From Yaniella flava (GTDB lineage: Bacteria > Actinomycetota > Actinomycetes > Actinomycetales > Micrococcaceae), in contig NZ_BAAAMN010000017.1 in assembly GCF_039529295.1 (NCBI RefSeq), forward strand, positions 1 to 64,000: a stretch of 64,000 nucleotides of DNA, in the 5' to 3' direction. The notes under the pieces were generated by a model that saw only the letters and a list, made by a program, of their open reading frames with translations, had not been told where the DNA came from and ran no database searches. The stretch's first letter is position 1. Each line of letters begins with the position of its first letter. The translations under genes were made by a program, and so were the position numbers. Positions 18,684 through 27,656 of this stretch are shown in pieces.

Positions 18684-19850
18684 ATGGAACGCGTAAACGA
18701 TCGCCTGGTTTCCTGGGCTTCCATGATGGACGACCAAACGCGACACCAGGCGATGACCTCTGCTGAGTTGGATTTTGTCTACCCACACGTTGCGCTCATG
18801 GCCGATGCACATCTCGGCTATGGTGCGACCGTGGGATCGGTGATTCCAACGGTGGGTGCTGTCATGCCCGCAGCCGTCGGTGTGGACATCGGGTGCGGCA
18901 TGATTGCCGTCCAAACCCAATTTAAACGCTCGGATCTGCCGAGCAGTTTGCAGACACTTCGTGAAGACATTGAACGCTGTATCCCGGTCTCCGCGGGCAA
19001 ATACAACCACACAGTCCATCCAACCGCAGCACCACGCATCGACGAACTTGAAACCAAAGCGTTAGAAAACGGTCTTGATCCGGATTCCTTTGCTAAAAAC
19101 TGGCGTCTCCAGTTGGGCACCCTGGGTGGAGGCAACCACTTTATTGAAGTCTGTGTCGATGAAGAAGACACCGTCTGGACGTTTCTACACTCGGGCTCCC
19201 GGGGGATCGGCAATAAAATCGCCACCCACCACATCGGGATCGCAAAGAGCCTGCGGCATCAAGCGGGGGGTCGGCTGCCGCACGCGGATCTAGCCTGGCT
19301 CGACGAAGGCACCGATGAGTTCGACACCTATATCCAGCATTTGCGGTGGGCTCAGCACTTCGCACTACTCAACCGCGAAGAAATGATGGATCGCGTCAAC
19401 CAACAGCTGGGCCGCTGGGTCGGCGAACCCGTCCAGGATATGCAACGCATCAACTCGCATCACAACTTCACCGAACAAGAAGAACACTTCGGCAAGACCG
19501 TGTGGGTCACGCGCAAAGGTGCCATCCGCGCACGCACAGGAGACATGGCCTCAATCCCTGGCTCGATGGGCACTGCGTCCTACATTGTGGAAGGTGCAGG
19601 CAATCCTCACGCGCTGGACTCAGCACCACATGGGGCCGGACGCCAATATTCTCGCCGGGCTGCTCGTCGCAACTTCACCCAGGACGATCTGCGCAAAGCC
19701 ATGACGGGCATCGAATATCGGGACACCGATAAGGTGATCGATGAGATCCCACAAGCGTATAAGCCCATCGATCAGGTGATGGAAGACTCCAAGGATTTGG
19801 TGACGATCCGCCACACCCTGCACCAAATCGTAAACGTCAAGGGTCAATAG
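18684..19850 (+). CDS. rtcB: RtcB-type RNA ligase
   Basis: GTP- and Mn-dependent ligase joining 2',3'-cyclic phosphate or 3'-phosphate ends to 5'-OH RNA ends. The 388-residue protein is of the short bacterial form. Motifs visible are GVDIGCGM (metal cysteine), LGTLGGGNHFIEV, FLHSGSRGIGNK and APHGAGRQYSR, which holds the histidine that is guanylylated in the family. TACACT lies 8 nt before the ATG with no Shine-Dalgarno, so the mRNA may be leaderless. No RNA-repair partner (rtcA, rtcR) is nearby. Confidence 0.92.
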   Translation: MERVNDRLVSWASMMDDQTRHQAMTSAELDFVYPHVALMADAHLGYGATVGSVIPTVGAVMPAAVGVDIGCGMIAVQTQFKRSDLPSSLQTLREDIERCIPVSAGKYNHTVHPTAAPRIDELETKALENGLDPDSFAKNWRLQLGTLGGGNHFIEVCVDEEDTVWTFLHSGSRGIGNKIATHHIGIAKSLRHQAGGRLPHADLAWLDEGTDEFDTYIQHLRWAQHFALLNREEMMDRVNQQLGRWVGEPVQDMQRINSHHNFTEQEEHFGKTVWVTRKGAIRARTGDMASIPGSMGTASYIVEGAGNPHALDSAPHGAGRQYSRRAARRNFTQDDLRKAMTGIEYRDTDKVIDEIPQAYKPIDQVMEDSKDLVTIRHTLHQIVNVKGQ

Positions 19851-19874
19851 CGTCGCTGGTGGATAATAGAAGAC

Positions 19875-20159
19875 ATGTCTTGGATGGATCAGAACCCGTA
19901 TAGCACCGGCTCGCGCATGTATCAGCGCGTTTTGATCGCCGGGATGATCATCCTCGGCATTGGTTTTATTGTTGCTATCGTCGGTGGATTAACCTCCACC
20001 CGAGCGCTGTCTATGACCTCCCTGTGGATCATGGGCGCCGGACTGATCACGCACGTGATCGCCCAAATCATCCGAATTTCTGGACGTCGCAGAGAACTGC
20101 GCGAAAGTCTGGAAGCCGACCGTACACGTCGTGAACAGCGTGGAAAGGACTCAACATGA
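19875..20159 (+). CDS. Small membrane protein upstream of hadA-like gene
   Basis: The 94-residue protein has two TM segments (about 19-41 and 47-66) and a basic, charged C-terminal tail (RRRELRESLEADRTRREQ) that should be cytoplasmic. The family is not recognised. GATAAT lies 7 nt before the ATG and there is no Shine-Dalgarno, so a leaderless start is likely. The stop overlaps the next start (ATGA), coupling it to the dehydratase genes and murB. Confidence 0.7.
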   Translation: MSWMDQNPYSTGSRMYQRVLIAGMIILGIGFIVAIVGGLTSTRALSMTSLWIMGAGLITHVIAQIIRISGRRRELRESLEADRTRREQRGKDST

Positions 20160-20590
20160 CTGTTGATATCACCGGCCGAGAATATCCTGCCGTCGGCCCG
20201 TATCAGGTCGGCAGCGAAGATATTCGCAGTTTTGCAGCCGCGGTGAAAAATATGCACTCGTTTCACCACGATGTCGGCGCCGCCCGTGCAGCTGGTCACA
20301 AGGACCTCGTGGCTCCGCCAACCTATTTGGTGACCATTGCCCAGCGTGCCGAAGCACTGATGATCAACGACCCGGATGCAGCAGTCGACTTTTCTCGTGT
20401 CGTACACGCCGATCAGCGCTTCACCCACCATCGTGCCGTCGTGGCAGGCGATGAATTATTCGCACAGGCGACCGTCGCCTCGGTTAAAGAGCTCGCCGGT
20501 AATCGTCTGCTGACCACCACAACACAGATTTCCAACGCCGTTCGATCGCCCGTTGCCACCATTACCTCCACGTTGCTGATCCGTGGATAA
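20156..20590 (+). CDS. MaoC-like dehydratase, HadA/UPF0336 type
   Basis: The 144-residue hot-dog protein is of the FAS1-like N-terminal dehydratase type (mycobacterial HadA/HadC family). It has YQVGSEDIRSFAAAVK near the start and APPTYLVTI in the central helix. Such proteins lack the catalytic Asp-His pair and work with a HadB partner, here the next gene. Members act in (3R)-hydroxyacyl-ACP dehydration; in organisms without mycolic acids the exact substrate is unclear. Overlaps the preceding gene by 4 nt. Confidence 0.85.
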   Translation: MTVDITGREYPAVGPYQVGSEDIRSFAAAVKNMHSFHHDVGAARAAGHKDLVAPPTYLVTIAQRAEALMINDPDAAVDFSRVVHADQRFTHHRAVVAGDELFAQATVASVKELAGNRLLTTTTQISNAVRSPVATITSTLLIRG

Positions 20591-20599
20591 GGACACTTC

Positions 20600-21067
20600 A
20601 TGCCGACTATCGAAAATCTCACCAAAGGCGACGTGATCGCCACCCGCAACATCGGTATCACCCGTGCAGACCTCATCCGATACGCCGGAGCCTCCAAAGA
20701 CTTCAACCCCATCCACTGGTCAGATGCCAGCGCGCAGTCAGCCGAGTTGCCCGGGGTGATCGCCCATGGCATGCTCAGCATGGGCCTGGCCGTGGACGTC
20801 GTGACCGAATGGGTCGAAGACCCCACCGCGATTATCGATTATCAGACGCGGTTCTCTTCGATGCTTCCGGTTGATGAAACCACAGACAGTTTCGATCCGG
20901 CGCGGCCATTTGAAAACCCGAAGGCGGGGGCCCAACTAGAGGTCACCGGAAAAATCGGTGCCATTGACGAAGAGACCAAGGTCGTCCGGGTGGATTTATC
21001 GGTGACCAATCCCGCCGACGACAACGCCCGCGTGCTGACACGCGCGCAAGTCCAGGTGCAGCTCTAA
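20600..21067 (+). CDS. MaoC-like dehydratase, HadB type
   Basis: The 155-residue hot-dog hydratase carries the catalytic pair in the motif DFNPIHWSDASAQSA and the PGVIAHGMLSMGLA central helix. It should form a heterodimer with the product of the upstream gene. The order hadA-like, hadB-like, murB is conserved in many Micrococcales. AAGGACACTTC precedes the ATG and murB begins 4 nt after the stop, so the three genes are probably one operon. Confidence 0.87.
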   Translation: MPTIENLTKGDVIATRNIGITRADLIRYAGASKDFNPIHWSDASAQSAELPGVIAHGMLSMGLAVDVVTEWVEDPTAIIDYQTRFSSMLPVDETTDSFDPARPFENPKAGAQLEVTGKIGAIDEETKVVRVDLSVTNPADDNARVLTRAQVQVQL

Positions 21068-21071
21068 CCAC

Positions 21072-22181
21072 ATGTCTGAAAACTTGCTGGCCAACCACAC
21101 CACCGCTCGCGTCGGTGGCCCCGCCACGACCTGGATTGAAGTATCCACTGAAGAACAGCTCACCACCGCGGTAGCCGAAACAGACGCGACAGAGTTTCCA
21201 CTGCTCGTGCTGGCCGGTGGATCCAACATGTTGGTCGCCGATGAAGGGTTTCCCGGTACGGTAGTGCAACTTGGCACTGCCGGCATCGATGTCATGGAAT
21301 CGAGCAATTCGCACGTGCACGTACGGATCGCGGCCGGTCATAACTGGGATGCTGTCGTCGCCTGGTCAGTGACCGAAGGTCTCACCGGCATCGAAGCGCT
21401 GTCTGGTATTCCCGGCTCTACCGGTGCCACGCCCGTCCAAAACGTTGGCGCCTATGGGGCAGACATTTCCCAAACACTGGTCAGCATCCGTGCTTGGGAC
21501 CGGCAAGCCCACAAAGTCGTTGAGCTCACCGGACCGGAGTTGGAATTTGGGTATCGCGATTCGATCATCAAGCGCACCATCGAATCCTCAACTACCAACT
21601 TTCATCACGCATCACCACGCTGGATCGTGCTAACGGTCGATTTGCACCTGACCAAAACCGGTCAGACTGCCCCGGTCAGATACACCCAACTGGCTCGTGC
21701 GCTGAATGTGGAACTCGGAGACAGTGTGCCTCTGGAACACATTCGTCAGACAGTACTCGACCTTCGTGCGACCAAAGGTATGGTGTTGGACTCTGATGAC
21801 TACGACACATGGTCTACCGGTTCATTTTTCACCAACCCAATCGTCGCGGTCGAAGCGACCCAGCGACTGCCAGACGACGCCCCACGCTTTGCGCACCACG
21901 ATGAAACTTCCGAAACCGAAACCGTCAAACTCTCGGCTGCCTGGCTGATCGACCACGCTGGATTCAACAAAGGCTTCGGACTCAACCACGAGCCCGATAC
22001 CGTCAACGGCCGTGCTGGGCTTTCGACGAAACACACACTGGCATTGACCAACCGTGGCGCTGCGACGACCAACGATCTCATCACAATCGCTACGCTGGTC
22101 CGAGACGGTGTGGTAGAACGCTGGGGAATCACCTTGGTGCCAGAGCCTGTGCTGATCGGCGTGCAATTGGGTCATCACTAG
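21072..22181 (+). CDS. murB: UDP-N-acetylmuramate dehydrogenase
   Basis: Flavoenzyme reducing UDP-GlcNAc-enolpyruvate to UDP-MurNAc in peptidoglycan synthesis. The 369-residue protein has the FAD-binding stretches NHTTARVGGPAT, VLAGGSNMLVADEGF and GIPGSTGATPVQNVGAYG, the YRDS motif, and WSTGSFFTNPI with the catalytic serine. AAWLIDHAGFNKGF near the C-terminus is also typical. It closes the hadA-hadB-murB group. Confidence 0.95.
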   Translation: MSENLLANHTTARVGGPATTWIEVSTEEQLTTAVAETDATEFPLLVLAGGSNMLVADEGFPGTVVQLGTAGIDVMESSNSHVHVRIAAGHNWDAVVAWSVTEGLTGIEALSGIPGSTGATPVQNVGAYGADISQTLVSIRAWDRQAHKVVELTGPELEFGYRDSIIKRTIESSTTNFHHASPRWIVLTVDLHLTKTGQTAPVRYTQLARALNVELGDSVPLEHIRQTVLDLRATKGMVLDSDDYDTWSTGSFFTNPIVAVEATQRLPDDAPRFAHHDETSETETVKLSAAWLIDHAGFNKGFGLNHEPDTVNGRAGLSTKHTLALTNRGAATTNDLITIATLVRDGVVERWGITLVPEPVLIGVQLGHH

Positions 22182-22260
22182 ACGCATTTGCAAATACTTC
22201 CGCCACATTGGCATGATGACACAGTCCCAAGTGTCAGGTAAGCCGGATGGAGTTGCTCTC

Positions 22261-24370
22261 ATGTCTGCGGTCGAAACAGCCTCGTCGACACGTGTCGCCA
22301 GGCATACGCCGAAACGTCGTTACCGACCAGATTTGCATGGTATTCGCGGCCTCGCGATTCTGGGTGTGGTGCTCTTCCACCTGTTCGGCAATGGTCAGGT
22401 GTCCGGTGGTATCGACATCTTCCTCACCGTCTCGGGCTTCTTGTTTACCGCCATGCTATTGCGCGAAGCCGCCGAGAACGACGGCAAGATTAACTTCTTG
22501 GCGTACTTTGGACGCCTCTTTCGCAGGATTTTTGCCCCAGCAGCCGTCGTCGTGATCGTCACGGCGATCGCTGGCATGCTCATTCTGCCCTACACCCAGC
22601 ACACCCAAATGCTCCGGGAAGCCGTAGCATCGCTGCTGTATTACGAGAACTTCGAGCTCATTAACTCGCAGTTATCCTACGACGCAGCGGGTCCAGAAAC
22701 CTCGGTGTTTCAACACTTCTGGTCGCTGTCGGTACAAGGCCAGTTCTATCTCGTCATCCCCGTGGTCATTCTGGCACTGGTCTGGATCGCGCGAAAACGC
22801 AACCAACCGGCAGTCTTCTGGGTCGGTACAGTCCTTGTGATCGTGCTGATTGCCTCAATGGCATGGGCTATCATCTATGGCGCACAGCTGCAAGACGAAG
22901 CATACTTGGCCACCACTACCAGGCTTTGGCAGTTAGCATTCGGTGGGTTGTTGGCACTCGTCATTGATCACCTGCGATTGGCCGGGGGGATTGCGATTCG
23001 TGCTGGGCTGGCTGGGTCTGTTTATGGTCGTCTCCACCGGATTCATCTTTGACGGCGGTCAACAGTTCCCAGGCCCACTGGCGCTGTGGCCGCTCCTAGG
23101 TCTGGCGTTTGTCCTCTGTGCTGCCCCGCAGGATGGCGACCCTGGCCGCGGATCGGTCACCAAGCTACTCAACAATCGAGTGTTTAACTGGATTGGGGAC
23201 TATTCGTATGCACTGTATTTATGGCACTGGCCGTTGCTGATCTTCTACCTGGCCATCCGCGACCGCGAAGCTATCGGTATCCGCGGTGGCCTCGTGATCC
23301 TGACCGTGGCAGTGGTTCTTTCTCTGGTGCTCAACCAGCTGGTAGAGCGCCCCATTCAAGCCTGGAGACGCAAGGCCAACGGTCATAGAGCAAACACTGT
23401 TCCGTTGGCCGTCGGACTGGTTGTCATGTTGGTATTTAGCAACGTGGTCGCGAACCATCTGCTAACGACTCAACAGGCCGACGATCGTCAAGAGACTGGC
23501 TATGCACTCGACCCCGAGCAATATCCCGGCGCTCTGACCACTGCGGCCGATGGTCCGGAGGCACCCGAGGTTGAGAACTATGAACCCCACGGACAAGAGC
23601 TCGCTGGAGTCCAGCAAGAGTATAAAACACAAGCCTGCGAGCAGGACGGTGACAACGCACCGGACAGTTATGAAGTGACACTCTGTAAGGACCCCGACGC
23701 CCCAGAGAACCCTTCCGCGACCGTGGTCTTAGCCCCGGACTCCCACGCTGGCCACTGGGAACACACATTCCGCACATTGGGAGAGGAATACAATTGGGAA
23801 GTTCTGCTGGCCATCAAATCCGGCTGTAATTTCTCGGGCGTCCCAAATGAACCCGGCAACAATTACTGCCATATGTGGAACGACAATTTCGTGCAGTATT
23901 TGGAAACCGAAGACGTCGATCTTGTGGTTGCACCCGGCACGCAAATGTATAGCCGACCAGCTGAAGAGGGCTTCGCAGATGGTGCCCAACAGCGCTGGGA
24001 ACAGATCGAAGCAACGGATACACCCCTGCTGTTGATTCGTGGTCTGATCCGCCCCGGTGGCACCAACGGGACGGCTGACTGCTTAGCGTCCGGTAACCCG
24101 CCAGCGGAATGCGGCGGGATGGCCGGAGACGCGTATGAGTCAAACCCGATCGAGCAGGTCGATTTAGCTGACACGACCCACACTCTCGACATGAATCCGT
24201 ATGTTTGTCCGGGTGTAGACGAAGGTCGCGATACCGCCTGTTCAGCTGTCGTGGGGAACGTTGCCGTGTGGTACGACAACTCTCATATCACCCCGCAGTA
24301 TGCCACCACGCTGGCACCCATCATGGAAAACCACTTACAAGAGCTCTATCCGGAACTCTTCGACTCCTGA
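22261..24370 (+). pseudogene. Acyltransferase 3 / SGNH membrane protein, frameshifted at a G6 tract
   Basis: An OafA/YrhL-type O-acyltransferase with about ten TM segments (RPDLHGIRGLAILGVVLFHL at the N-terminus) and an extracytoplasmic SGNH domain (LAPDSHAGHW; DNSHITP near the C-terminus). The reading frame breaks at the six G residues at 22984-22989: the first frame runs on only to 23052, while the homologous sequence continues from 22988 in another frame. Removing one G gives HLRLAGGLRFVLGWLGLFMVV, a smooth join. The start chosen is the ATG after GGAGTTGCTCTC. It may be a real pseudogene, a slippage-controlled gene or a sequencing error. An intact protein would O-acetylate a cell-surface polymer. 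Confidence 0.8.
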
Positions 24371-24373
24371 TAT

Positions 24374-24399
24374 GCAGCCCCAACTGACTACTGGGCTGC
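24374..24399. terminator. Shared terminator between acyltransferase and DUF4442 genes
   Basis: GCAGCCC / GGGCTGC with a 12-nt loop, 4 nt after the acyltransferase stop and overlapping the last codons of the convergent DUF4442 gene, so it can act in both directions. Confidence 0.5.
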
Positions 24400-24918
24400 G
24401 GTGACCTGCGCTTCTGATTTTCCTGCCGTCTTACGTTTCTTGCGGAAGTAGACCTGACGACGAATAAGAGCGACGGTTTCGCCCTGTTCATCGGTGATCT
24501 CCACATCAAACCAGTGCAAGTACTTCTGGCCGTCAGCGGTCTTGCGACGAATGAGGTCCCATGTTTCGTCCGCGACGTGAAAGTCCGCGGTGATTTTTCC
24601 TTTGCCGGGCTTGATGAACTGCGCTTCGACCCCTACATCCCATACCAAGTATTCCTTCCCGAGCCCGTAGACGCCGGCGAACATAAAGAACGGATCGGTC
24701 ATCGAGAGCATCGTGCCACCGAATGAGGTGCCCACAAGATTCCGGGTGAAGATATTTGGTTTATGCGTGACGATCGCTCGAGAGGCGTCTTCGGAAATAT
24801 ATTCGGGTTTAATGCCGGCCCCGAGATACGGTGGCCAGATCCGCATGAAGCGCTGCAAAAACTTTGGACCGATCCGCATAGAGGCATAGGTCGGGATCTT
24901 GAATTTCGGAAGTCTCAA
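24388..24918 (-). CDS. DUF4442 hot-dog protein, putative thioesterase
   Basis: The 176-residue protein is a single hot-dog domain of the DUF4442 type: IRPKF-like N-terminus (MRIGPKFLQRFMRIWPPYLGAG), TSFGGTMLSMTDPFFM in the central helix, and KYLHWFDVEITDEQGE near the C-terminus. Related proteins are acyl-CoA thioesterases, but the substrate is not known. The TTG start is well supported by AAGGAG 7 nt upstream. The C-terminal tail is lysine-rich. Confidence 0.8.
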   Translation of the reverse strand: MRLPKFKIPTYASMRIGPKFLQRFMRIWPPYLGAGIKPEYISEDASRAIVTHKPNIFTRNLVGTSFGGTMLSMTDPFFMFAGVYGLGKEYLVWDVGVEAQFIKPGKGKITADFHVADETWDLIRRKTADGQKYLHWFDVEITDEQGETVALIRRQVYFRKKRKTAGKSEAQVTAAQ

Positions 24919-25020
24919 ACTCGTACTCCTTGGACGGCCTCTGGCACAGCAGTAGGCCAGGTATTGCTGGTCAAATGTATAACGTAGTTCACATTTTAGA
25001 CGACAACTGCCAAGTATGGC

Positions 25021-27468
25021 TCACTGCGATGCAAGGTGGGCCTGTAAGTACTGTGCCGTGAGCGTGTTCGTCGCTGCGACATCGTTCGGTGTTCCGGTCG
25101 CAACAATGCGTCCACCGTCAGCACCTCCGCCTGGGCCTAGGTCGATGAGCCAATCGGCGGCGGCAATGATGTCGAGGTCGTGTTCAATCACAATCACGGT
25201 GGCGCCGCGAGCAATGAGCCGGTCCAAAACGCCTACCAGTACGGCAACATCGTCGGGGTGGAGACCAACCGAGGGCTCGTCGAGCACGAACAGGGTGTCT
25301 TGCTGATTTCGTCCCAGTTCGGTCGACAGCTTGAGCCGTTGCGCTTCACCACCCGACAGCGCCGGTGTGGCTTCTCCCAGGGTCAGATATCCCAGACCAA
25401 GGTCGGTCAGCACCTTGAGTCTGCGGGTGATACGAGCATAACCGTCAAACACGTCGACGGCTTCAGCCGCGGTCAGGGCTAAGACCTCCGGTATAGAGTG
25501 GCCTTCGAGCTGGACCTTGGAGGCTTCGGGACGGTAGCGCGTGCCGTTGCATGTCGGGCATACCAGGTCCACGTCGGCAAGGAACTGTGCATCCAACGCG
25601 ATCTCACCGTTGCCATCGCATTCGGGGCATTTCAGCGAGCCGGTGTTGTACGAGAAGTCACCGGGAGAATACTGTTCACTGGCTTTGGCAAATTCGGTCC
25701 GGAGTTGATCCATCACGCCCGAATAGGTCGCCACGGTGGACCGGACGTTGATGCCGATCGGGGAGGCATCCACGAGCACGGTGCGATCAATCGTGCTGTC
25801 GACCGACTCGACGTGGTCAGGGTGCTCGCCGTTGAGTGCGGGAATCAGCGATTCTAAGACCAGGGTGGTTTTGCCCGATCCCGAGACCCCGGTGACCACG
25901 GTCATGACCCCGATGGGGATGCTGACGTCTAAAGCGTCAACGGTATGCAGTGGGTGGGTTTGCATCGCTAGCCATCCGGCTGGATCGCGGTGAGTTCGTT
26001 CGATCGGCTGAGCTGCACGTAAGTGCGGTGCGATGACCGAATCGTGAGCAGCCGCGATCTCTTGGGGTGTACCGGTGGCGATAATGCGGCCGCCGTACGC
26101 GCCAGAGCCGGGGCCAATCTCAATAAGATGATCACCAGCTTCAACCACGGCGACGTCGTGATCCACGAACACCACGGAATTGCCTTCCGCAAGCAGATCA
26201 CGCATCACACCGATGAGTCCTTCGATATTGGCTGGGTGGAGCCCGATCGAGGGCTCATCCAGCACATAGAGGACACCCGTGGTTTCATTGCGCACAGCGC
26301 GAGCGAGCTGAGCACGTTGGCGCTCGCCGTTGGACAGGGTCGTGGCCGCACGGTCAAGCGATAAGTAGCCAAGTCCAAGTTGGAGGAGCCGTTTTCCCAT
26401 ATCGGCCAGCGTAGCCACGAGTGCAGCCCCGAGTTCTTGCAGACGATCAGGCAGCTGCAGGCTCTGTGACCATTCCAATAGATCATGTAGGGGCAGCGCT
26501 GAGGCCGAGTCAAGATGGTGTTCGCCGATACGTGGTTGACGTGCTTTATCGGAGAGCCGACTGCCGTGGCAGGTCGGACAGGTTTTTTCGACAAAGAACT
26601 TCGAAACCCGCTGCAACCGTCTGGCTTCGGTGGCACGCTCTAGTTCTTTGGTCACCGTCAGGTATGCGTTGCGAAACGTAAAATCCAGATCGTGCACGCC
26701 CTTGCGGGTCGTGAGAGTGATGGCCTTCTCTTCTTCGGGACCGTGGTACACGATCTCGAGTTCTTCGTCCGTGAGCTGGCTGAAGGGCACATCTGTGCGG
26801 ACCCCGAACTCGGCGACGATCTGAGGTTGGACGTTGAAACCGAATTGGTTCCAGGGCGCTACGGCGCCTTCGTCGATGGTTTTGGACGGGTCTGGCACCA
26901 AGCTGGCATGATTGACCTGTCTGGTGATCCCTGTCCCGGCACAATGGGGACAAGCACCTTGCGAGTTGAATGCCAGTTCCTCGGCTTCGGGCGCGTAAAA
27001 ATCGTTGCCACAACTCGCGCACGTGATCGACTGTTCGATCGCGACGTTGATGGTCGGCTCGGCATAGGCACCGCAGTGTGGGCACCGATGCTCCGCCAGC
27101 CGAGAGAAGATCAGCCGCAGGACGTTCAGCAGTTCGGTCGACGTGCCAAAGGTGGAACGGACACCGGCGGTTCCTGGACGTTGCCGCAGCGCAAGTGCCG
27201 GTGGGATGTGGCTTACCGAATCGACATCGGCCCGGCCCGTGGCCGCCATCCGCCGTCGTGTATAGGTCGATAACGCTTCCAAATAGCGCCGGGATCCTTC
27301 GGCATACAGTGTGCCCATAGCCAGCGAAGATTTTCCCGAACCTGAGACACCCACAATCCCAACGAGCTGGTTCAGCGGGATGTCGACGTCGATATCTTTC
27401 AGGTTATTGACGCGAGCACCGCGAACGCTGATGTGTGTTTGGGTCGCAGACATGTGGTCATTCGTCAC
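25021..27468 (-). CDS. UvrA-like ABC ATPase, class II (short) form
   Basis: The 815-residue protein has two ABC modules with Walker A motifs GVSGSGKSSLAMG and GVSGSGKTTLVLES, and ABC signatures in LSNGERQRAQLAR and LSGGEAQRLKLSTELG. Several CxxC zinc motifs are present (CPHCGAYAE, CPTCHGS, CPECDGNGE, CPTCNGTRY). Canonical UvrA has about 950 residues; the shorter length fits class II UvrA paralogues, which lack part of the DNA/UvrB-interacting insertions and include drug-resistance proteins such as DrrC. A role in tolerance of DNA-binding compounds is more likely than general excision repair. No strong ribosome site precedes the start. Confidence 0.85.
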   Translation of the reverse strand: MTNDHMSATQTHISVRGARVNNLKDIDVDIPLNQLVGIVGVSGSGKSSLAMGTLYAEGSRRYLEALSTYTRRRMAATGRADVDSVSHIPPALALRQRPGTAGVRSTFGTSTELLNVLRLIFSRLAEHRCPHCGAYAEPTINVAIEQSITCASCGNDFYAPEAEELAFNSQGACPHCAGTGITRQVNHASLVPDPSKTIDEGAVAPWNQFGFNVQPQIVAEFGVRTDVPFSQLTDEELEIVYHGPEEEKAITLTTRKGVHDLDFTFRNAYLTVTKELERATEARRLQRVSKFFVEKTCPTCHGSRLSDKARQPRIGEHHLDSASALPLHDLLEWSQSLQLPDRLQELGAALVATLADMGKRLLQLGLGYLSLDRAATTLSNGERQRAQLARAVRNETTGVLYVLDEPSIGLHPANIEGLIGVMRDLLAEGNSVVFVDHDVAVVEAGDHLIEIGPGSGAYGGRIIATGTPQEIAAAHDSVIAPHLRAAQPIERTHRDPAGWLAMQTHPLHTVDALDVSIPIGVMTVVTGVSGSGKTTLVLESLIPALNGEHPDHVESVDSTIDRTVLVDASPIGINVRSTVATYSGVMDQLRTEFAKASEQYSPGDFSYNTGSLKCPECDGNGEIALDAQFLADVDLVCPTCNGTRYRPEASKVQLEGHSIPEVLALTAAEAVDVFDGYARITRRLKVLTDLGLGYLTLGEATPALSGGEAQRLKLSTELGRNQQDTLFVLDEPSVGLHPDDVAVLVGVLDRLIARGATVIVIEHDLDIIAAADWLIDLGPGGGADGGRIVATGTPNDVAATNTLTAQYLQAHLASQ

Positions 27469-27595
27469 AGCAGCGAGTCTAATGGATTAGGCCCGATCTT
27501 GGTGATGACGGTAGGGGAGTACGGGATCAGCGATGCCGACTGCACGAGTAATACGATGAGGGGTAGTCAGACGCTCATGAAGGTCCCTACATGCA

Positions 27596-27632
27596 GCTGG
27601 CCACCAGTCGCGGTCTGCAACTGGTGGCCAGC
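27596..27632 (-). terminator. Terminator hairpin downstream of asd
   Basis: Perfect 13-bp inverted repeat GCTGGCCACCAGT / ACTGGTGGCCAGC with an 11-nt loop, 25 nt beyond the stop of the leftward asd gene. It ends the asd transcript before the uvrA-like gene. Confidence 0.75.
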
Positions 27633-27656
27633 ATCAACGTTGTGCCCGGGTGTGCT

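Noticed and set aside
22943..24370. A separate gene starting inside the acyltransferase
   Set aside because: Its first residues are out-of-frame reading of the upstream half; the join at the G6 tract explains both parts as one gene.
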